Shown: positions 14,623-24,339 of the stretch, in pieces
Layout of the letters: the number at the start of each line of letters is the position of its first letter
How positions within the stretch are numbered: position 1 is the first letter of the stretch
Origin: Lachnospiraceae bacterium MD308
GTDB lineage: Bacteria > Bacillota > Clostridia > Lachnospirales > Lachnospiraceae
Assembly: GCA_000403475.2 (NCBI GenBank)
Contig: KE159796.1
Span: 963,736 to 1,027,735, forward strand
DNA length: 64,000 nucleotides
Reading direction: 5' to 3'
Program-made: the position numbers and the translations under genes
Notes under the pieces: generated by a model
The model's database searches: none
Seen by the model: the letters and a program-made list of their open reading frames with translations, nothing else
What the model was told of the DNA's origin: nothing

Positions 14623-15465
14623 CTAAATCACCTCCGTTTTATGGCGCGTCACATGGCAGTTGATGTTGACTGCACATGGCATGCCTGCAATATGGGTCGG
14701 CAGAGTCTCGATATTCAGTCCGATTGCCGTCGTCTTTCCGCCGAATCCCTGAGGTCCGATGCCAAGCTCGTTGACCTTCTCAAGCATCTCTTTTTCCAGG
14801 TCAGCGTAGAACGGATCCGGGTTCTCGGTATCGATCGGACGCATCAGCGCTTTCTTCGCTAAGAGCGCCGCCTTGTCAAAGGTTCCGCCGATTCCAACGC
14901 CCACAACCATAGGCGGACACGGATTCGGGCCTGCGGTCTCCACAACTTCAAGGATAAAGTCTTTGATTCCCTGTAAGCCGTGAGACGGCTTGAACATACG
15001 GATCTGGCTCATATTCTCGCTGCCGAATCCCTTGGGGCCTACCGTTACCTTGATCTGCTCGCCCGGAACAATCTCCGTGTAGAGCATAGCCGGGGTATTG
15101 TCGCCGGTATTTCCGCGGCGAACCGGGTCTTTCACCACAGATTTCCTAAGATACCCTTTATCGTAACCGCGGCGGACGCCTTCATTTACTGCATCGGCAA
15201 GGTCGCCGCCGGTCAGGTGCACATCCTGCCCGATCTCCAAAAATACACATGCCATGCCGGTATCCTGGCAGATTGGCACGCACTCGTTATCCGCAATCTC
15301 GAAGTTCTCGATAATGTTATCGAGAACTCCTTTCGCAATCTCTCCGTCCTCGCAGGCGCGGCAATTTTTGATGGCGCACTTTACGTCCTCCGGAAGATGC
15401 TCATTTGCTGCGATACAAAGCTTTTCAATTACATCCGTAAGTTTACTGACTTCGATTTCACGCAT
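14623..15465 (-). CDS. fumA: Class I fumarate hydratase, alpha subunit
   Basis: A 280-residue alpha subunit carrying the oxygen-labile 4Fe-4S cluster. Likely ligands are Cys66 (PICQDTGMA), Cys183 ([16 protein letters not shown]) and Cys270 (NINCHVTRH). It also has the substrate segment [18 protein letters not shown] and [10 protein letters not shown]. The ATG at 15465 follows AGGAG. The use of an oxygen-sensitive fumarase fits a strict anaerobe. It lies 41 bases after the fumarate reductase flavoprotein gene and is translated with the beta subunit. Confidence 0.93.
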   Translation of the reverse strand: MREIEVSKLTDVIEKLCIAANEHLPEDVKCAIKNCRACEDGEIAKGVLDNIIENFEIADNECVPICQDTGMACVFLEIGQDVHLTGGDLADAVNEGVRRGYDKGYLRKSVVKDPVRRGNTGDNTPAMLYTEIVPGEQIKVTVGPKGFGSENMSQIRMFKPSHGLQGIKDFILEVVETAGPNPCPPMVVGVGIGGTFDKAALLAKKALMRPIDTENPDPFYADLEKEMLEKVNELGIGPQGFGGKTTAIGLNIETLPTHIAGMPCAVNINCHVTRHKTEVI

Positions 15466-15506
15466 AATTATAATCTCCTATTAAATTTCCTGTTTTACTC
15501 CTGATT

Positions 15507-17117
15507 CTATCTCTCGTGGCGCGCATATTTCGGGAGGAGTTTCGGCGATACTTCTTCCGTATGGACGTCAGCGCCCTTTAACTCCTCGTCATATCCTGCC
15601 ACATGGTCAAGGTTCACGCTGCCAAGCTCTACCTCTTTTGCCTTCGCCGCCGCCTTTTTCCCTGCGTTGCGCCCGAATACGATAACGTCAAGAAGGGAGT
15701 TGCCCATGAGACGGTTTCTTCCGTGGATTCCGCCTGCAACCTCTCCCGCCGCCAAAAGGTTCGGGATTGCCTTTGTAAATCCTTCTCCGTCAATCTCAAG
15801 TCCGCCGTTCTGATAGTGCAGCGTCGGGTAAATGAGAATCGGCACTTTTCTCATATCGATGCCGTATTTCATATACATACGGAACATGGCCGGGATTCTC
15901 TTCTCGATCGTTCCCTCTCCGCCGAGGATTTCGATCATCGGCGTATCAAGCCATACGCCTTTCTGCCCGCTTGGCGCCTCTACGCCCCGGCCTTCCTCAC
16001 ACTCGCGGATAACGCCGGATGCGTTGACATCACGGGTCTCCAACGGATGGATGTAAGCCTCGCCCTCAGCGTTGACAAGCTGCGCGCCTACGGAACGCAC
16101 CTTCTCGGTAACAAGCGCGCCCTGAATCTGCACCGGATGAGCCACGCCTGTAGGATGGTACTGGATAGAATCCTGGTAAAGGAGCGGCACCCCTGCCCGA
16201 TAGCCAAGTACAAGGCCGTCTGCCGTAGCTCCGTAGTGGTTGGATGTGGGGAATCCCTGGTAATGCATTCTTCCCGCGCCGCCTGTAGCGATGACAACCG
16301 TCTTAGCCCTTGCCACGGAATAATCTCCCGTTTCCATATTAAGCAGGATCGCTCCTGCCACCTGCCCTTTATCGTCTTTCAAAAGCTCTACCGCAGAAGT
16401 GAACTCTACCACCGGAATGCCAAGGTTTAACACCTCGTCTCTCACGGTACGCATAATCTCTGCGCCAGAGTAGTCCTTGCACGCATGCATTCTCTTTCTG
16501 GACGTACCGCCGCCGTGGGTAGTCACCATGCGCCCGTCCTCATCCTTATCGAACATAACGCCCAGCTCATTCAGCCATTTGATGGCATCCGGGGCCTCCA
16601 TCACAAGACGCTTTACAAGCTCCGGCCTTGCGGCAAAATGTCCGCCTCCAAAGCAGTCAAGATAATGCTGCACCGGAGAGTCATTCTCCTTGTCTGCCGC
16701 CTGGATGCCGCCCTCTGCCATCATAGTGTTGGCATCGCCGATACGCAGTTTCGTTACGATCATGACATTTGCCCCGGCATTGTGCGCCTCAATGGCACAG
16801 GATGACCCTGCGCCGCCGCCGCCGATGACCAGCACGTCTACGTCATAGTCGATTTTTGAAATGTCAATCTTCTCATTTACGATACGGCTTGTGGAGTGGA
16901 GCATCTCAGCCAGCTCAAGGGGCGCCTTCTGCCCTTTATTCGGCCCAACTTTAATCTCCGCAAACGCGTCCGGATCATAATCCGGGTGGAATTTCTTAAG
17001 GAGAGCGTCTTTTTCATCCGCAGTCAGACGCCTTGGTTCTGTCGACATACGTTTGGCCCTTGTCGCCTCTACCTTTTTGATGGATTCCATCATATTCTCT
17101 GGATATGGTGTATACAT
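15507..17117 (-). CDS. frdA: Fumarate reductase-type flavoprotein, soluble
   Basis: A 536-residue flavoprotein of the FrdA/SdhA/L-aspartate-oxidase family. Dinucleotide site VIGGGGAGSSCA (about 97-108); MMAEGGIQAA where SdhA has its covalent FAD His (here Asn-Thr-Met, so FAD is probably non-covalent); THGGGTSRKRMHACKDYSGAEI; QYHPTGV; and ETRDVNASGVIRE with the catalytic-type Arg. About 85 extra N-terminal residues precede the FAD fold. ATG 17117 is used because AAGGAGG stands upstream; the longer frame has no site. No membrane anchor gene accompanies it, so it is cytoplasmic and must get electrons from the FrdB/Flx/Hdr partners. Confidence 0.88.
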   Translation of the reverse strand: MYTPYPENMMESIKKVEATRAKRMSTEPRRLTADEKDALLKKFHPDYDPDAFAEIKVGPNKGQKAPLELAEMLHSTSRIVNEKIDISKIDYDVDVLVIGGGGAGSSCAIEAHNAGANVMIVTKLRIGDANTMMAEGGIQAADKENDSPVQHYLDCFGGGHFAARPELVKRLVMEAPDAIKWLNELGVMFDKDEDGRMVTTHGGGTSRKRMHACKDYSGAEIMRTVRDEVLNLGIPVVEFTSAVELLKDDKGQVAGAILLNMETGDYSVARAKTVVIATGGAGRMHYQGFPTSNHYGATADGLVLGYRAGVPLLYQDSIQYHPTGVAHPVQIQGALVTEKVRSVGAQLVNAEGEAYIHPLETRDVNASGVIRECEEGRGVEAPSGQKGVWLDTPMIEILGGEGTIEKRIPAMFRMYMKYGIDMRKVPILIYPTLHYQNGGLEIDGEGFTKAIPNLLAAGEVAGGIHGRNRLMGNSLLDVIVFGRNAGKKAAAKAKEVELGSVNLDHVAGYDEELKGADVHTEEVSPKLLPKYARHER

Positions 17118-17133
17118 AATAATCACGCCCTCC

Positions 17134-17808
17134 TTATTTCTCGATTTCTCTCGTATTGTAAAGTTCCTGCATCTCGGTGATCGGCTTTTGCATAATCTGC
17201 TCAATCAGCTCATCATACTCGCCCTTATTGATCTCCTCAACCCGGTTCTTAAGATGCTCTGTCTCAGGTGCGATGTATTTTCCTGTCAGCCTCCTTGCCA
17301 GCACGCCTACATGCGGATGGGAAATGCCCGCCGGACACCTTACCGTACAGCAGCCGCAGCCGATGCAGTCAAAAGACTCTTCCGCACACTTCTCAAACTC
17401 GCCCCTCTGTGCATAAGCGATATACTGCATAACATTAAGGTCCTGGGTACACGCCTTCGTGCAGGCATTACAGCCGATGCAGCTATAAATCTCCGGATAA
17501 AGCTCCATCATAATCTGCTGGGTCGGCTTGATATCCTCAATCTCATAAGTTCTCTTGTCCGTCGGGAAAAACGGGATGCTTGCCACATACATGCCCTCTT
17601 CCACCTGCGTCTGGCAGGCAAGGCAGGTCTTCAGCTCATTTTTACCCTTAATCCTGTATACGGTCGCACAGGCTCCGCAGAACCCATGGCGGCACCCGCA
17701 GCCCCTCTTCCAAGTATAACCCGCATATTCCATAGCGGTCATAATCGTAAGGTCTGCCGGAACACTGTATCTCTTCCCGCTAAAATATACATTTACCATA
17801 TTTTCCAT
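17134..17808 (-). CDS. frdB: Fumarate reductase-type iron-sulfur subunit
   Basis: A 224-residue FrdB/TfrB-like protein. A plant-type 2Fe-2S domain with Cys at about 37, 39, 44, 47 and 62 (GCGCRHGFCGAC ... CLAC) is followed by two 4Fe-4S motifs, CIGCNACTKAC (about 110) and CIGCGCCTVRC (about 147). It should wire the flavoprotein encoded 16 bases downstream to the Flx/Hdr proteins. It lacks the CCG-type HdrB domain fused in methanogen thiol:fumarate reductase TfrB; here HdrB is a separate protein in the same operon. Confidence 0.88.
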   Translation of the reverse strand: MENMVNVYFSGKRYSVPADLTIMTAMEYAGYTWKRGCGCRHGFCGACATVYRIKGKNELKTCLACQTQVEEGMYVASIPFFPTDKRTYEIEDIKPTQQIMMELYPEIYSCIGCNACTKACTQDLNVMQYIAYAQRGEFEKCAEESFDCIGCGCCTVRCPAGISHPHVGVLARRLTGKYIAPETEHLKNRVEEINKGEYDELIEQIMQKPITEMQELYNTREIEK

Positions 17809-17837
17809 GCTATTTCGTATCCTTTCATCATATTTGA

Positions 17838-18692
17838 CTAATATTCGTTAGGCAGCTCATCTATCTCATCAAACCGGAACACCGGCCCATCTTTACACAC
17901 ATACTTCGACCCGATATTGCACCGCCCGCACTTGCCTACGCCGCACTTCATCCGAAGTTCCAGCGTGGTATACACCTGCTCGGTGGTAAACCCAAGCTCC
18001 TTAAGGCCCGCCAGCACGAACTTGATCATGATCGGAGGCCCGCACACCAAAGCGGTCTTGTCTGTGTCAAAGCCAAGCTCCTTCACATAATTAGGAACGA
18101 ATCCTACATGTCCGTCCCACCCTTCCTGCTCGCGGTCGATGGTGAGGTAGACATTGATGCCCTCGGTCTTCATCCACACTTCCTGAATCTCTTTTAACTG
18201 CACAAGGTCATCCGCCGAGCGGGAGCCGTACACGATATCGACGGTCCCGTAGTTCTCCCGGTTGTCAATGACATAATTGATCACGGAACGAAGAGGCGCA
18301 AGGCCGATACCTCCGGCGATGAACAAAAGATTTTTCCCCTTAAGCTCCGTCTCCACCGGGAAGGAATTGCCGTAAGGCCCACGCACCGTAACCTCGTCGC
18401 CCACCTCAAGGCTGTGGAGATAGTCGGTAAGGACACCGCATTTTTTGATGCTGAATTCCTGATATTCTTTATTCGTCGGCGAAGAAGTAATGGAAAACAT
18501 ACCCTCGCTGACGCCCGGCGCGCACACCATGGCGCACTGCCCCGGCATATGCTCAAAAAGCTTGCCGCCCTCCGGCGCATTTACCCGGAAAGTCTTCACA
18601 TCCGGCGTCTCCTGGCGGATATCCGTAATTACGCCAACCTGCGGGATCAGCGTATCCAACGTATAATTTTTATGGCAGGTACATTCACTCAT
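17838..18692 (-). CDS. flxA: FlxA-like FAD/NAD(H)-binding electron-transfer subunit
   Basis: A 284-residue ferredoxin-NADP reductase-fold protein. FAD domain with MFSITSSP (about 65-72), NAD domain with AGGIGLAPLRSVI (about 125-137) and VCGPP (about 220), and a C-terminal 2Fe-2S loop CGVGKCGRCNIGSKYVC. Related to the gamma subunits of NAD-dependent hydrogenases, AsrB and FlxA. It is the probable NADH entry point of the complex. Its stop-start distance to frdB is 29 bases and it abuts the next upstream gene by one base. Confidence 0.88.
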   Translation of the reverse strand: MSECTCHKNYTLDTLIPQVGVITDIRQETPDVKTFRVNAPEGGKLFEHMPGQCAMVCAPGVSEGMFSITSSPTNKEYQEFSIKKCGVLTDYLHSLEVGDEVTVRGPYGNSFPVETELKGKNLLFIAGGIGLAPLRSVINYVIDNRENYGTVDIVYGSRSADDLVQLKEIQEVWMKTEGINVYLTIDREQEGWDGHVGFVPNYVKELGFDTDKTALVCGPPIMIKFVLAGLKELGFTTEQVYTTLELRMKCGVGKCGRCNIGSKYVCKDGPVFRFDEIDELPNEY

Positions 18693-19723
18693 TATTTTTC
18701 ACCTCCCTGTTTCTGAAATGCTTTGATTACTTTCACGATATTTAAAGATGCCGGGCATTTTTCCACGCAGCGCCCGCACCCTACGCAGGAGTACATCCCG
18801 TCGTTGTTCGCCGGGTAGTACACCAGCTTGTGCATGAACCTCTGGCGGAATCTCTGCATCTGGCTTGTACGGTTGTTGCCGTGGGCCATCATGGTAAAGT
18901 CAGAATACATGCAGGAATCCCAGCAGCGGTAGCGGGATACACTGTTCCCCGTATTGTAATCCTTGATGTCATAGCACTGGCAGGTCGGGCATACGAAAGT
19001 ACATGTGCCGCAGGCCAGGCATGGCTTATATAATTCTTCCCATAATTTATCGTCAAATTTTTCCGAAAGAGCGTCGCCGTTCCATCCCTCTAAGGACAGG
19101 TTCATATAGGGCAGCTTTTCTACGATCGCATGAATCGCCTCTTTCTCCGCCTCAACTTCCCCCTCGTCCGCATCTGAGAAAAGCTCCTTCACCTTCCCGG
19201 TAAGAGCCTCGCCCTTCTCGGTCAGCGCCTTCCAGTAAAGATCCTCCCCGATCATCCATGCAGCTACGTCCGCCGCCGGGTCTGCCGCGTCCACGCCGAA
19301 CACTTTACAGAAACAGGACTCCTCCGGCTCATGGCAGGCAAGGGCAACCACCGTTCCGTGTTCCCTTCTTGCCGCATAGAAAGTATCTACAGGGTCGGTT
19401 AAGAACACATTGTCCAAAACCTCTAAGCCCTTCACGTCGCAGGCCTTCATGCCGAATACGACAAAGTCCGCCTCTTTAAGGCTCTCCGGCTCTACCTTCA
19501 TCTTTTTGCCTTCCCGCCTTACCGTATACAGGCCCTCGCTCTGAGGGAAAAATGCGTCTTTCGGTGATTTTACAGTTTTCAGCGCATCAAGGGCAACGTC
19601 CGCCTCCTCGCTCCACGCCGCAAAATTCACCTGCCCCGCCGTCTTAACCGGAAGGTACAATTCCTGACTGTCCGCGATTAACCGGAATAATGCGGAAAGA
19701 TTTTCTTTTGCTATCTTATACAT
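18692..19723 (-). CDS. flxB: FlxB-like iron-sulfur protein (AsrA/HydB type)
   Basis: A 343-residue protein of the 4Fe-4S dicluster family near anaerobic sulfite reductase subunit A and FlxB. Conserved Cys patches: FGMKACDVKGLEVLD (about 91-105), ALACHEPEESCFCK (about 127-140), CLACGTCTFVCPTCQCYD (about 232-249) and CVGCGRCVEKCP (about 315-326). It should pass electrons between the FAD/NAD protein encoded downstream and the HdrA/MvhD-like core. Co-translated with its neighbours (4-base and 1-base junctions). Confidence 0.85.
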   Translation of the reverse strand: MYKIAKENLSALFRLIADSQELYLPVKTAGQVNFAAWSEEADVALDALKTVKSPKDAFFPQSEGLYTVRREGKKMKVEPESLKEADFVVFGMKACDVKGLEVLDNVFLTDPVDTFYAARREHGTVVALACHEPEESCFCKVFGVDAADPAADVAAWMIGEDLYWKALTEKGEALTGKVKELFSDADEGEVEAEKEAIHAIVEKLPYMNLSLEGWNGDALSEKFDDKLWEELYKPCLACGTCTFVCPTCQCYDIKDYNTGNSVSRYRCWDSCMYSDFTMMAHGNNRTSQMQRFRQRFMHKLVYYPANNDGMYSCVGCGRCVEKCPASLNIVKVIKAFQKQGGEK

Positions 19724-19726
19724 ACA

Positions 19727-20701
19727 TTATCCCCTCTTTCCTACTATACTTGGTTCCGCATCCTCAAACGTGTAGTTTGTGAGCGGTGCTTTTGAATCGG
19801 TGTCATCTCCTGCCTGATACTCGCCGTACAGCTCGTCAATATCCTTGATAAACTTCCGGTTGAACAGATGGAGCGGAATCCCCTGGGGGCATACGCGGCT
19901 GCACTCGCCGCAGTCCGTACATCTTCCCGCCACATGGAAAGCGCGGATGATGTGGAACATCTTCTCCTCAAAGGAATCCACGTTGGCCTTCTGGGAGCTG
20001 TCAAACTTATTGCTGTCAAAGACGCATTTCCGGCAGCTGCACGCCGGGCATACATTGCGGCAGGCATTGCAGCGGATGCATTTGCTAAGCTCCTTCTGGA
20101 AAAATGCGAACTTCTCCGCCGGAGACATCTTCTCGATCCGGGAAACCTCGTCGAAACGCTCGCCGTCCTTCGTCTCCTTGGACTCAAAAATCTCCTCGTC
20201 ATAAATCTTGTGCTCTTTTCCCTTGCACACATGGCATCTCTCTAACATAGCATCGGCGTAAGCTACGGTTTTCTCTCCGTAGATGGTCTGAATCTTCAAC
20301 TCATCCGCCCCGTCGCCGATCTCAGCGCCCTCGATGCTCTCGATGCCCTTAACGCCCTGGTTTCTGATCTTTTCGATATCCAGCTTGCCTTTGCACCCTA
20401 CACCGATAATGTAGGCTTTCTCCCGGTCTACCCGGTGCTCTTTTATAAGCTGGTTAAAACTGTATGTATCGCATGGTTTCAGGCACACCAAAGTCTTGCC
20501 CTCAAGCTTTGACGCCTCAATCATGTATTTGCTTAAATTCGCCCCGCAGAATCCGTTGTACACAAAATCTTTTAACGACTCTGCGCTCTCAAAGAAAGCC
20601 GGCTCTGGATTGTAAGGCAGGTCTCCGGCCTTCCAGCCAAGAACCCGCGCCACAGTTCCGTCGTTTAGCAGCTCCTTCGCACGGTTGATTAACTCCTGCA
20701 T
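19727..20701 (-). CDS. flxC: FlxC-like iron-sulfur protein
   Basis: A 324-residue protein with an N-terminal FrhB-like region (LKPCDTYSFNQLIKEH, IIGVGCKGKLDIEK), single Cys patches and two C-terminal 4Fe-4S motifs: CIRCNACRNVCPACSCRKC (about 207-225) and CTDCGECSRVCPQG (about 262-275). This matches FlxC of Hdr-Flx loci. It overlaps the MvhD-like gene upstream by 13 bases and ends 3 bases before flxB, so stoichiometric production is likely. Confidence 0.83.
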   Translation of the reverse strand: MQELINRAKELLNDGTVARVLGWKAGDLPYNPEPAFFESAESLKDFVYNGFCGANLSKYMIEASKLEGKTLVCLKPCDTYSFNQLIKEHRVDREKAYIIGVGCKGKLDIEKIRNQGVKGIESIEGAEIGDGADELKIQTIYGEKTVAYADAMLERCHVCKGKEHKIYDEEIFESKETKDGERFDEVSRIEKMSPAEKFAFFQKELSKCIRCNACRNVCPACSCRKCVFDSNKFDSSQKANVDSFEEKMFHIIRAFHVAGRCTDCGECSRVCPQGIPLHLFNRKFIKDIDELYGEYQAGDDTDSKAPLTNYTFEDAEPSIVGKRG

Positions 20702-21129
20702 CTTAAATCCCCCAATCTTACGTTTTCGCCCAGTGAGTAAATCTTCTCCACAAAGCTGTTCATGGTATCAGAGAACTTCACGCCCTCTGCGGCAGATACC
20801 CACTCTACACGCGTGCGCCCGTTTTCCACGCCGATGTAGTCCAGCATGGAGAAAAGGAGCGTCATACGCCTTCTCGCATAGTAATTTCCGGTGCTGTAAT
20901 GGCAGTCTCCCGGATGGCAGCCGCACATGATCACGCCGTCCGCCCCCTTCTCAAACGCCCGCAGGATGAACATCGGGTTCACGCGGCAGGAACAGGGAAC
21001 GCGGATTACTTTTACATCCGCCGGGTAGGAAAGGCGGCTGCTGCCTGCAAGGTCAGCTCCCGCGTAACTGCACCAGTTACAGCAGAATGCCACGATCTTC
21101 GGTCTAAAATTTTTATTTTCTATCGACAT
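20689..21129 (-). CDS. flxD: FlxD/MvhD-like electron-transfer subunit
   Basis: A 146-residue MvhD/FlxD protein that binds a 2Fe-2S cluster and docks on HdrA. Conserved Cys at 16, 17, 20 (FCCNWCSYAGADLAG), 46, 48 (VPCSCRV) and 69, 71, 76 (CGCHPGDCHY). The ATG at 21129 is chosen for its GGAGGTG site; the longer frame lies inside hdrA. It overlaps hdrA by 10 bases, a sign of coupled translation and of a shared complex. Confidence 0.9.
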   Translation of the reverse strand: MSIENKNFRPKIVAFCCNWCSYAGADLAGSSRLSYPADVKVIRVPCSCRVNPMFILRAFEKGADGVIMCGCHPGDCHYSTGNYYARRRMTLLFSMLDYIGVENGRTRVEWVSAAEGVKFSDTMNSFVEKIYSLGENVRLGDLRCRS

Positions 21130-23108
21130 ATTGCATCCACCTCCGCGATTATCTGTCTGTTTGAGAACCCTTGAAGGTCCATAGCTCCTGACGGACACGC
21201 AACAGTACAAGCGCCGCAGCCCTGGCAGAGAGCGCTGTTGACAACAGCCAGGCGGCGTACCTCGCGGATGCCGTGGTCATTGACCTCTTTGTCCTCGTAG
21301 GTGATGGCTCCGTAAGGACATACGTTCTCACAGGTAGAGCATCCGTTACAGAGAAGTTCGTCAGAATGTGCCGTACACGGATTGGTCAAAAGCTTATCCT
21401 TCGCCAAAAGCCCGATGGCCTTAACCGCAGCCGCACCGGCCTGTGCAACCGTCTCCGGAATATCTTTCGGCCCCTGGCACACGCCGGAGAGGAAGATACC
21501 CGCGGTGGGGGACTCTACCGGACGCAGCTTTGCGTGAGCCTCCGTCAGGAAGTTGTTCGTATCGATGCTTGCCGTCAGCATCGTCGCAATCTTTCTTACA
21601 TCCGGGTTCGGCTCAATGGCTGTGGCAAGCACTACCATATCCGCCTCTTTTAAGATCTGCCTGTTGTCAAGAAGGTCTGAGCCCTGGACTAACAGCTTTC
21701 CATTCGGCTGCGGGATGACCTTCCCAACCTGTCCTTTAATATAATTCACGCCGTACTGCTCTACAGCCCTCCGGTAGAACTCGTCAAAGTTCTTGCCCGG
21801 CGTACGCACGTCGATGTAAAATACCGTCACATTCACATCCGGATATTTGTCGCGGATGAGCATCGCATGCTTTGCGGTGTACATGCAGCAGATCTTTGAG
21901 CAGTAAGGCTTTCCTCTGTCGTCAGCACAACGGCTGCCTACGCACTGGATAAATACCATCTCCTTGGGCGCTTTGCCGTCGGAGAGACGCTCTAAGTGGC
22001 CGTGGGTCGGCCCTGCGGCATTCATGACACGCTCAAGCTCTAAGGACGTGATGACATCCTTGCTCTGGCTGTAAGCGTACTCGTCGTACTTTTCAAGATT
22101 GATCGTGTCAAACCCTGTGGCAACCACGATCGCGCCGTACTTCTCGGTAATGATCTCATCCTTCTGCTCGTAGTCGATGGCTCCTGCCTGACAGACCTTT
22201 GAGCAGATCCCGCACTTTCCGGTCTTGAACTTGATGCATGCCTCACGGTCAATCACCGGCACGTTGGGGATTGCCTGTGCAAACGGGGTGTAGATCGCGC
22301 TGCGGTTATTGAGCCCGCGGTTAAACTCGCTGGGCGCTTTCTTAGACGGGCACTTCTCCTGGCAGACGCCGCAGCCCGTACATTTATCCATATCTACACT
22401 TCTTGCCTTCTTGCGGATGTCTACCGTAAAGTCTCCCACAAATCCGCTGACATTCTCCACTTCACTGTATGTATAGATGTTAATCTTCTCGTGGGCGGAT
22501 GCCTCCACCATCTTCGGGGTCAGAATACACGCGGAACAGTCAAGAGTCGGGAAAGTCTTGTCAAGCTGTGACATCCTTCCGCCGATGCTGGGGGTCTTCT
22601 CCACGATGTCCACCTCATAGCCCGCGTCCGCGATATCAAGGGCCGTCTGGATGCCTGCGATACCGCCGCCGATAATGAGCGCCCGCTTGGTCACCCGGCT
22701 CTCGCCCGGCTGCAGCGGCGTGTTCAAATTCACTTTGGCAACTGCCGCCCGCATCAGGATGACCGCCTTCTTGGTAGCCTCCTCCATATCTTTATGAATC
22801 CATGAACAGTGCTCACGGATGTTAGCAATCTCTACCATGTATGGATTTAATCCCGCACGCTCCGCCGCCTTGCGGAAAGTCGCCTCATGCATCCGCGGAG
22901 AGCAGGAACATACAACAATGCCCGATAATTTTTTCTCATGGATGGCGTCCGCAATCTTCGCCTGTCCCGCCTCAGAACACATATACTGGTAATCCTCAGC
23001 GTGGACAACTCCCGGCTCCATAAGCGCCATCTCTGCTACTTTCGCTACGTCTACCGTTGCTGCGATATTACTTCCGCAGTGGCAGACAAATACTCCTATC
23101 CTCTGCAC
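21120..23108 (-). CDS. hdrA: HdrA, flavin-bifurcating heterodisulfide reductase-type subunit
   Basis: A 662-residue HdrA. N-terminal cysteine region (VCHCGSN, VCSCSPRMHE), FAD site GGGIAG at 147-152 and the FAD-proximal LDCSACILTPKM (189-200). Ferredoxin motifs: CTGCGVCQEKC at 243-253, a further Cys group at 291-306, CNGCSTCENVC at about 587 and CQGCGACTVAC at about 628. HdrA holds the FAD that splits an electron pair between a high- and a low-potential acceptor. GTG start at 23108 behind AGGAGGTGAT. With FlxABCD and HdrBC this is a complete Hdr-Flx set in a gut-type Firmicute, here joined to fumarate reductase. Confidence 0.93.
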   Translation of the reverse strand: MQRIGVFVCHCGSNIAATVDVAKVAEMALMEPGVVHAEDYQYMCSEAGQAKIADAIHEKKLSGIVVCSCSPRMHEATFRKAAERAGLNPYMVEIANIREHCSWIHKDMEEATKKAVILMRAAVAKVNLNTPLQPGESRVTKRALIIGGGIAGIQTALDIADAGYEVDIVEKTPSIGGRMSQLDKTFPTLDCSACILTPKMVEASAHEKINIYTYSEVENVSGFVGDFTVDIRKKARSVDMDKCTGCGVCQEKCPSKKAPSEFNRGLNNRSAIYTPFAQAIPNVPVIDREACIKFKTGKCGICSKVCQAGAIDYEQKDEIITEKYGAIVVATGFDTINLEKYDEYAYSQSKDVITSLELERVMNAAGPTHGHLERLSDGKAPKEMVFIQCVGSRCADDRGKPYCSKICCMYTAKHAMLIRDKYPDVNVTVFYIDVRTPGKNFDEFYRRAVEQYGVNYIKGQVGKVIPQPNGKLLVQGSDLLDNRQILKEADMVVLATAIEPNPDVRKIATMLTASIDTNNFLTEAHAKLRPVESPTAGIFLSGVCQGPKDIPETVAQAGAAAVKAIGLLAKDKLLTNPCTAHSDELLCNGCSTCENVCPYGAITYEDKEVNDHGIREVRRLAVVNSALCQGCGACTVACPSGAMDLQGFSNRQIIAEVDAICR

Positions 23109-23114
23109 GCTCTA

Positions 23115-23504
23115 TCACCTCCTGTATCTTCTGAAAGCACTGACTAATAACTGCTGCGGCAGCTCCGGGTCGAGAAGTTCCGGTATCTCGTCCGGCGACA
23201 GGTAAGTCTGCTCTTTCTGGCGCACCACCATCTGTCTTGCAGCGTCAATAAGTTTCCCTGGCTTTACGTCTCTCGGACATCTCTCCACGCAGGCAAAGCA
23301 GGAGAGGCATTTCCAGAGAGACGCTGAATTTACAAGGCTCTCAACATCCTCGTTGATCACATAGGATACAAACTGGTGAGGCTTGATGTCCATCTCATTG
23401 TAAGAAGGACATGAGGCAGAGCACTTGCCGCACTTCATGCATTTTAACGGATTTACGCCGCTGATTTCTTCGATAAGTTCAGCTTGTTTTTTCTTCGCGC
23501 TCAT
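23115..23504 (-). CDS. hdrC: HdrC, heterodisulfide reductase-type iron-sulfur subunit
   Basis: A 129-residue protein with two 4Fe-4S motifs, CMKCGKCSASCPS (22-34) and CLSCFACVERCP (about 66-77), the standard HdrC length and layout. It links HdrA to HdrB. Its ATG overlaps the hdrB stop (TAATG) and it ends 6 bases before hdrA. Confidence 0.92.
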   Translation of the reverse strand: MSAKKKQAELIEEISGVNPLKCMKCGKCSASCPSYNEMDIKPHQFVSYVINEDVESLVNSASLWKCLSCFACVERCPRDVKPGKLIDAARQMVVRQKEQTYLSPDEIPELLDPELPQQLLVSAFRRYRR

Positions 23505-24295
23505 TATGCCTGCACCTCCTTCACCCCAAGAGCCTCTGCTAAAATTTCCGTAAAATAAACTACCGGAATCTCCCGCCTGCTGCTCTTGTTCAAGTTATAC
23601 ATACACAGTGGGCAGGCGGTGATGAGCATGTCTGCCCCAAAACCTTCCGCGCTCTCTGTGATCTTGTCGCACATATTTTCTGCCATCTCTTTTTCCTTCA
23701 AAGATATGTATCCGCCGCAGCACTCGTTGCGGTACGGATAGATCACCGGCTCTGCGCCGATGGCACGGATAAAGTCCTCCATGATCTTCGGATTTTCCGG
23801 ATTGTCGAAGTTAAGTACTTTTCCCGGCCTGAGAAGGAGGCAGCCGTAATAAGCGCCAATCTTCTTACCCGTAAGGGGATTTACCACTTTTTTCTTAAGC
23901 TCGTCAAAACCAACCTTGTCGCGGAGCACTTCCAAGAAATGCAAGACATTTGTCTCACCCTTATATGGCTCGTCTAATTCCATGTAATTGTTCGCCCTGG
24001 TGCAGATGTCTTCCACATTTTTCATGTCGTCGTTCACCCGTTTCATGACATGGTGGCATGCGGAACAGACTGTCACAAGCTCCTGCTCCTTTTCCTTCGC
24101 CGCGTTAAGCGCGCGCACGCAGGAAAGTTTCGTAGCAATCTCGTCTGTGCCGAGAGGGTACACGCCGCCGCAGCACTGCCAGTCTTCAATCTCTTCCAGT
24201 TCAAACCCTAAAGCCTTTGCACTGGCTCTGGCGTAGTCGTCCAGATCCTTCGCCTTCGTCCGCAAAGTGCATCCCGGATAATAGCTGTACTTCAT
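23504..24295 (-). CDS. hdrB: HdrB, heterodisulfide reductase-type catalytic subunit
   Basis: A 263-residue protein with two CCG domains: YYPGCTLRTKA ... CCGGVYPLG with CSACHHVMK (about 6-88), and GCLLLRPGK ... CCGGYISLKEKE with CPLCMYNL (about 150-235). In methanogens these Cys bind two noncubane clusters that reduce heterodisulfide. This organism should not have CoM/CoB, so the acceptor must be something else, a thiol protein or the fumarate reductase pair. It lies 45 bases after the malate dehydrogenase gene. Confidence 0.92.
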   Translation of the reverse strand: MKYSYYPGCTLRTKAKDLDDYARASAKALGFELEEIEDWQCCGGVYPLGTDEIATKLSCVRALNAAKEKEQELVTVCSACHHVMKRVNDDMKNVEDICTRANNYMELDEPYKGETNVLHFLEVLRDKVGFDELKKKVVNPLTGKKIGAYYGCLLLRPGKVLNFDNPENPKIMEDFIRAIGAEPVIYPYRNECCGGYISLKEKEMAENMCDKITESAEGFGADMLITACPLCMYNLNKSSRREIPVVYFTEILAEALGVKEVQA

Positions 24296-24339
24296 AGTTT
24301 CACATTTTCCTTTCCTAATATTCTCAAACCCTTGTCTGC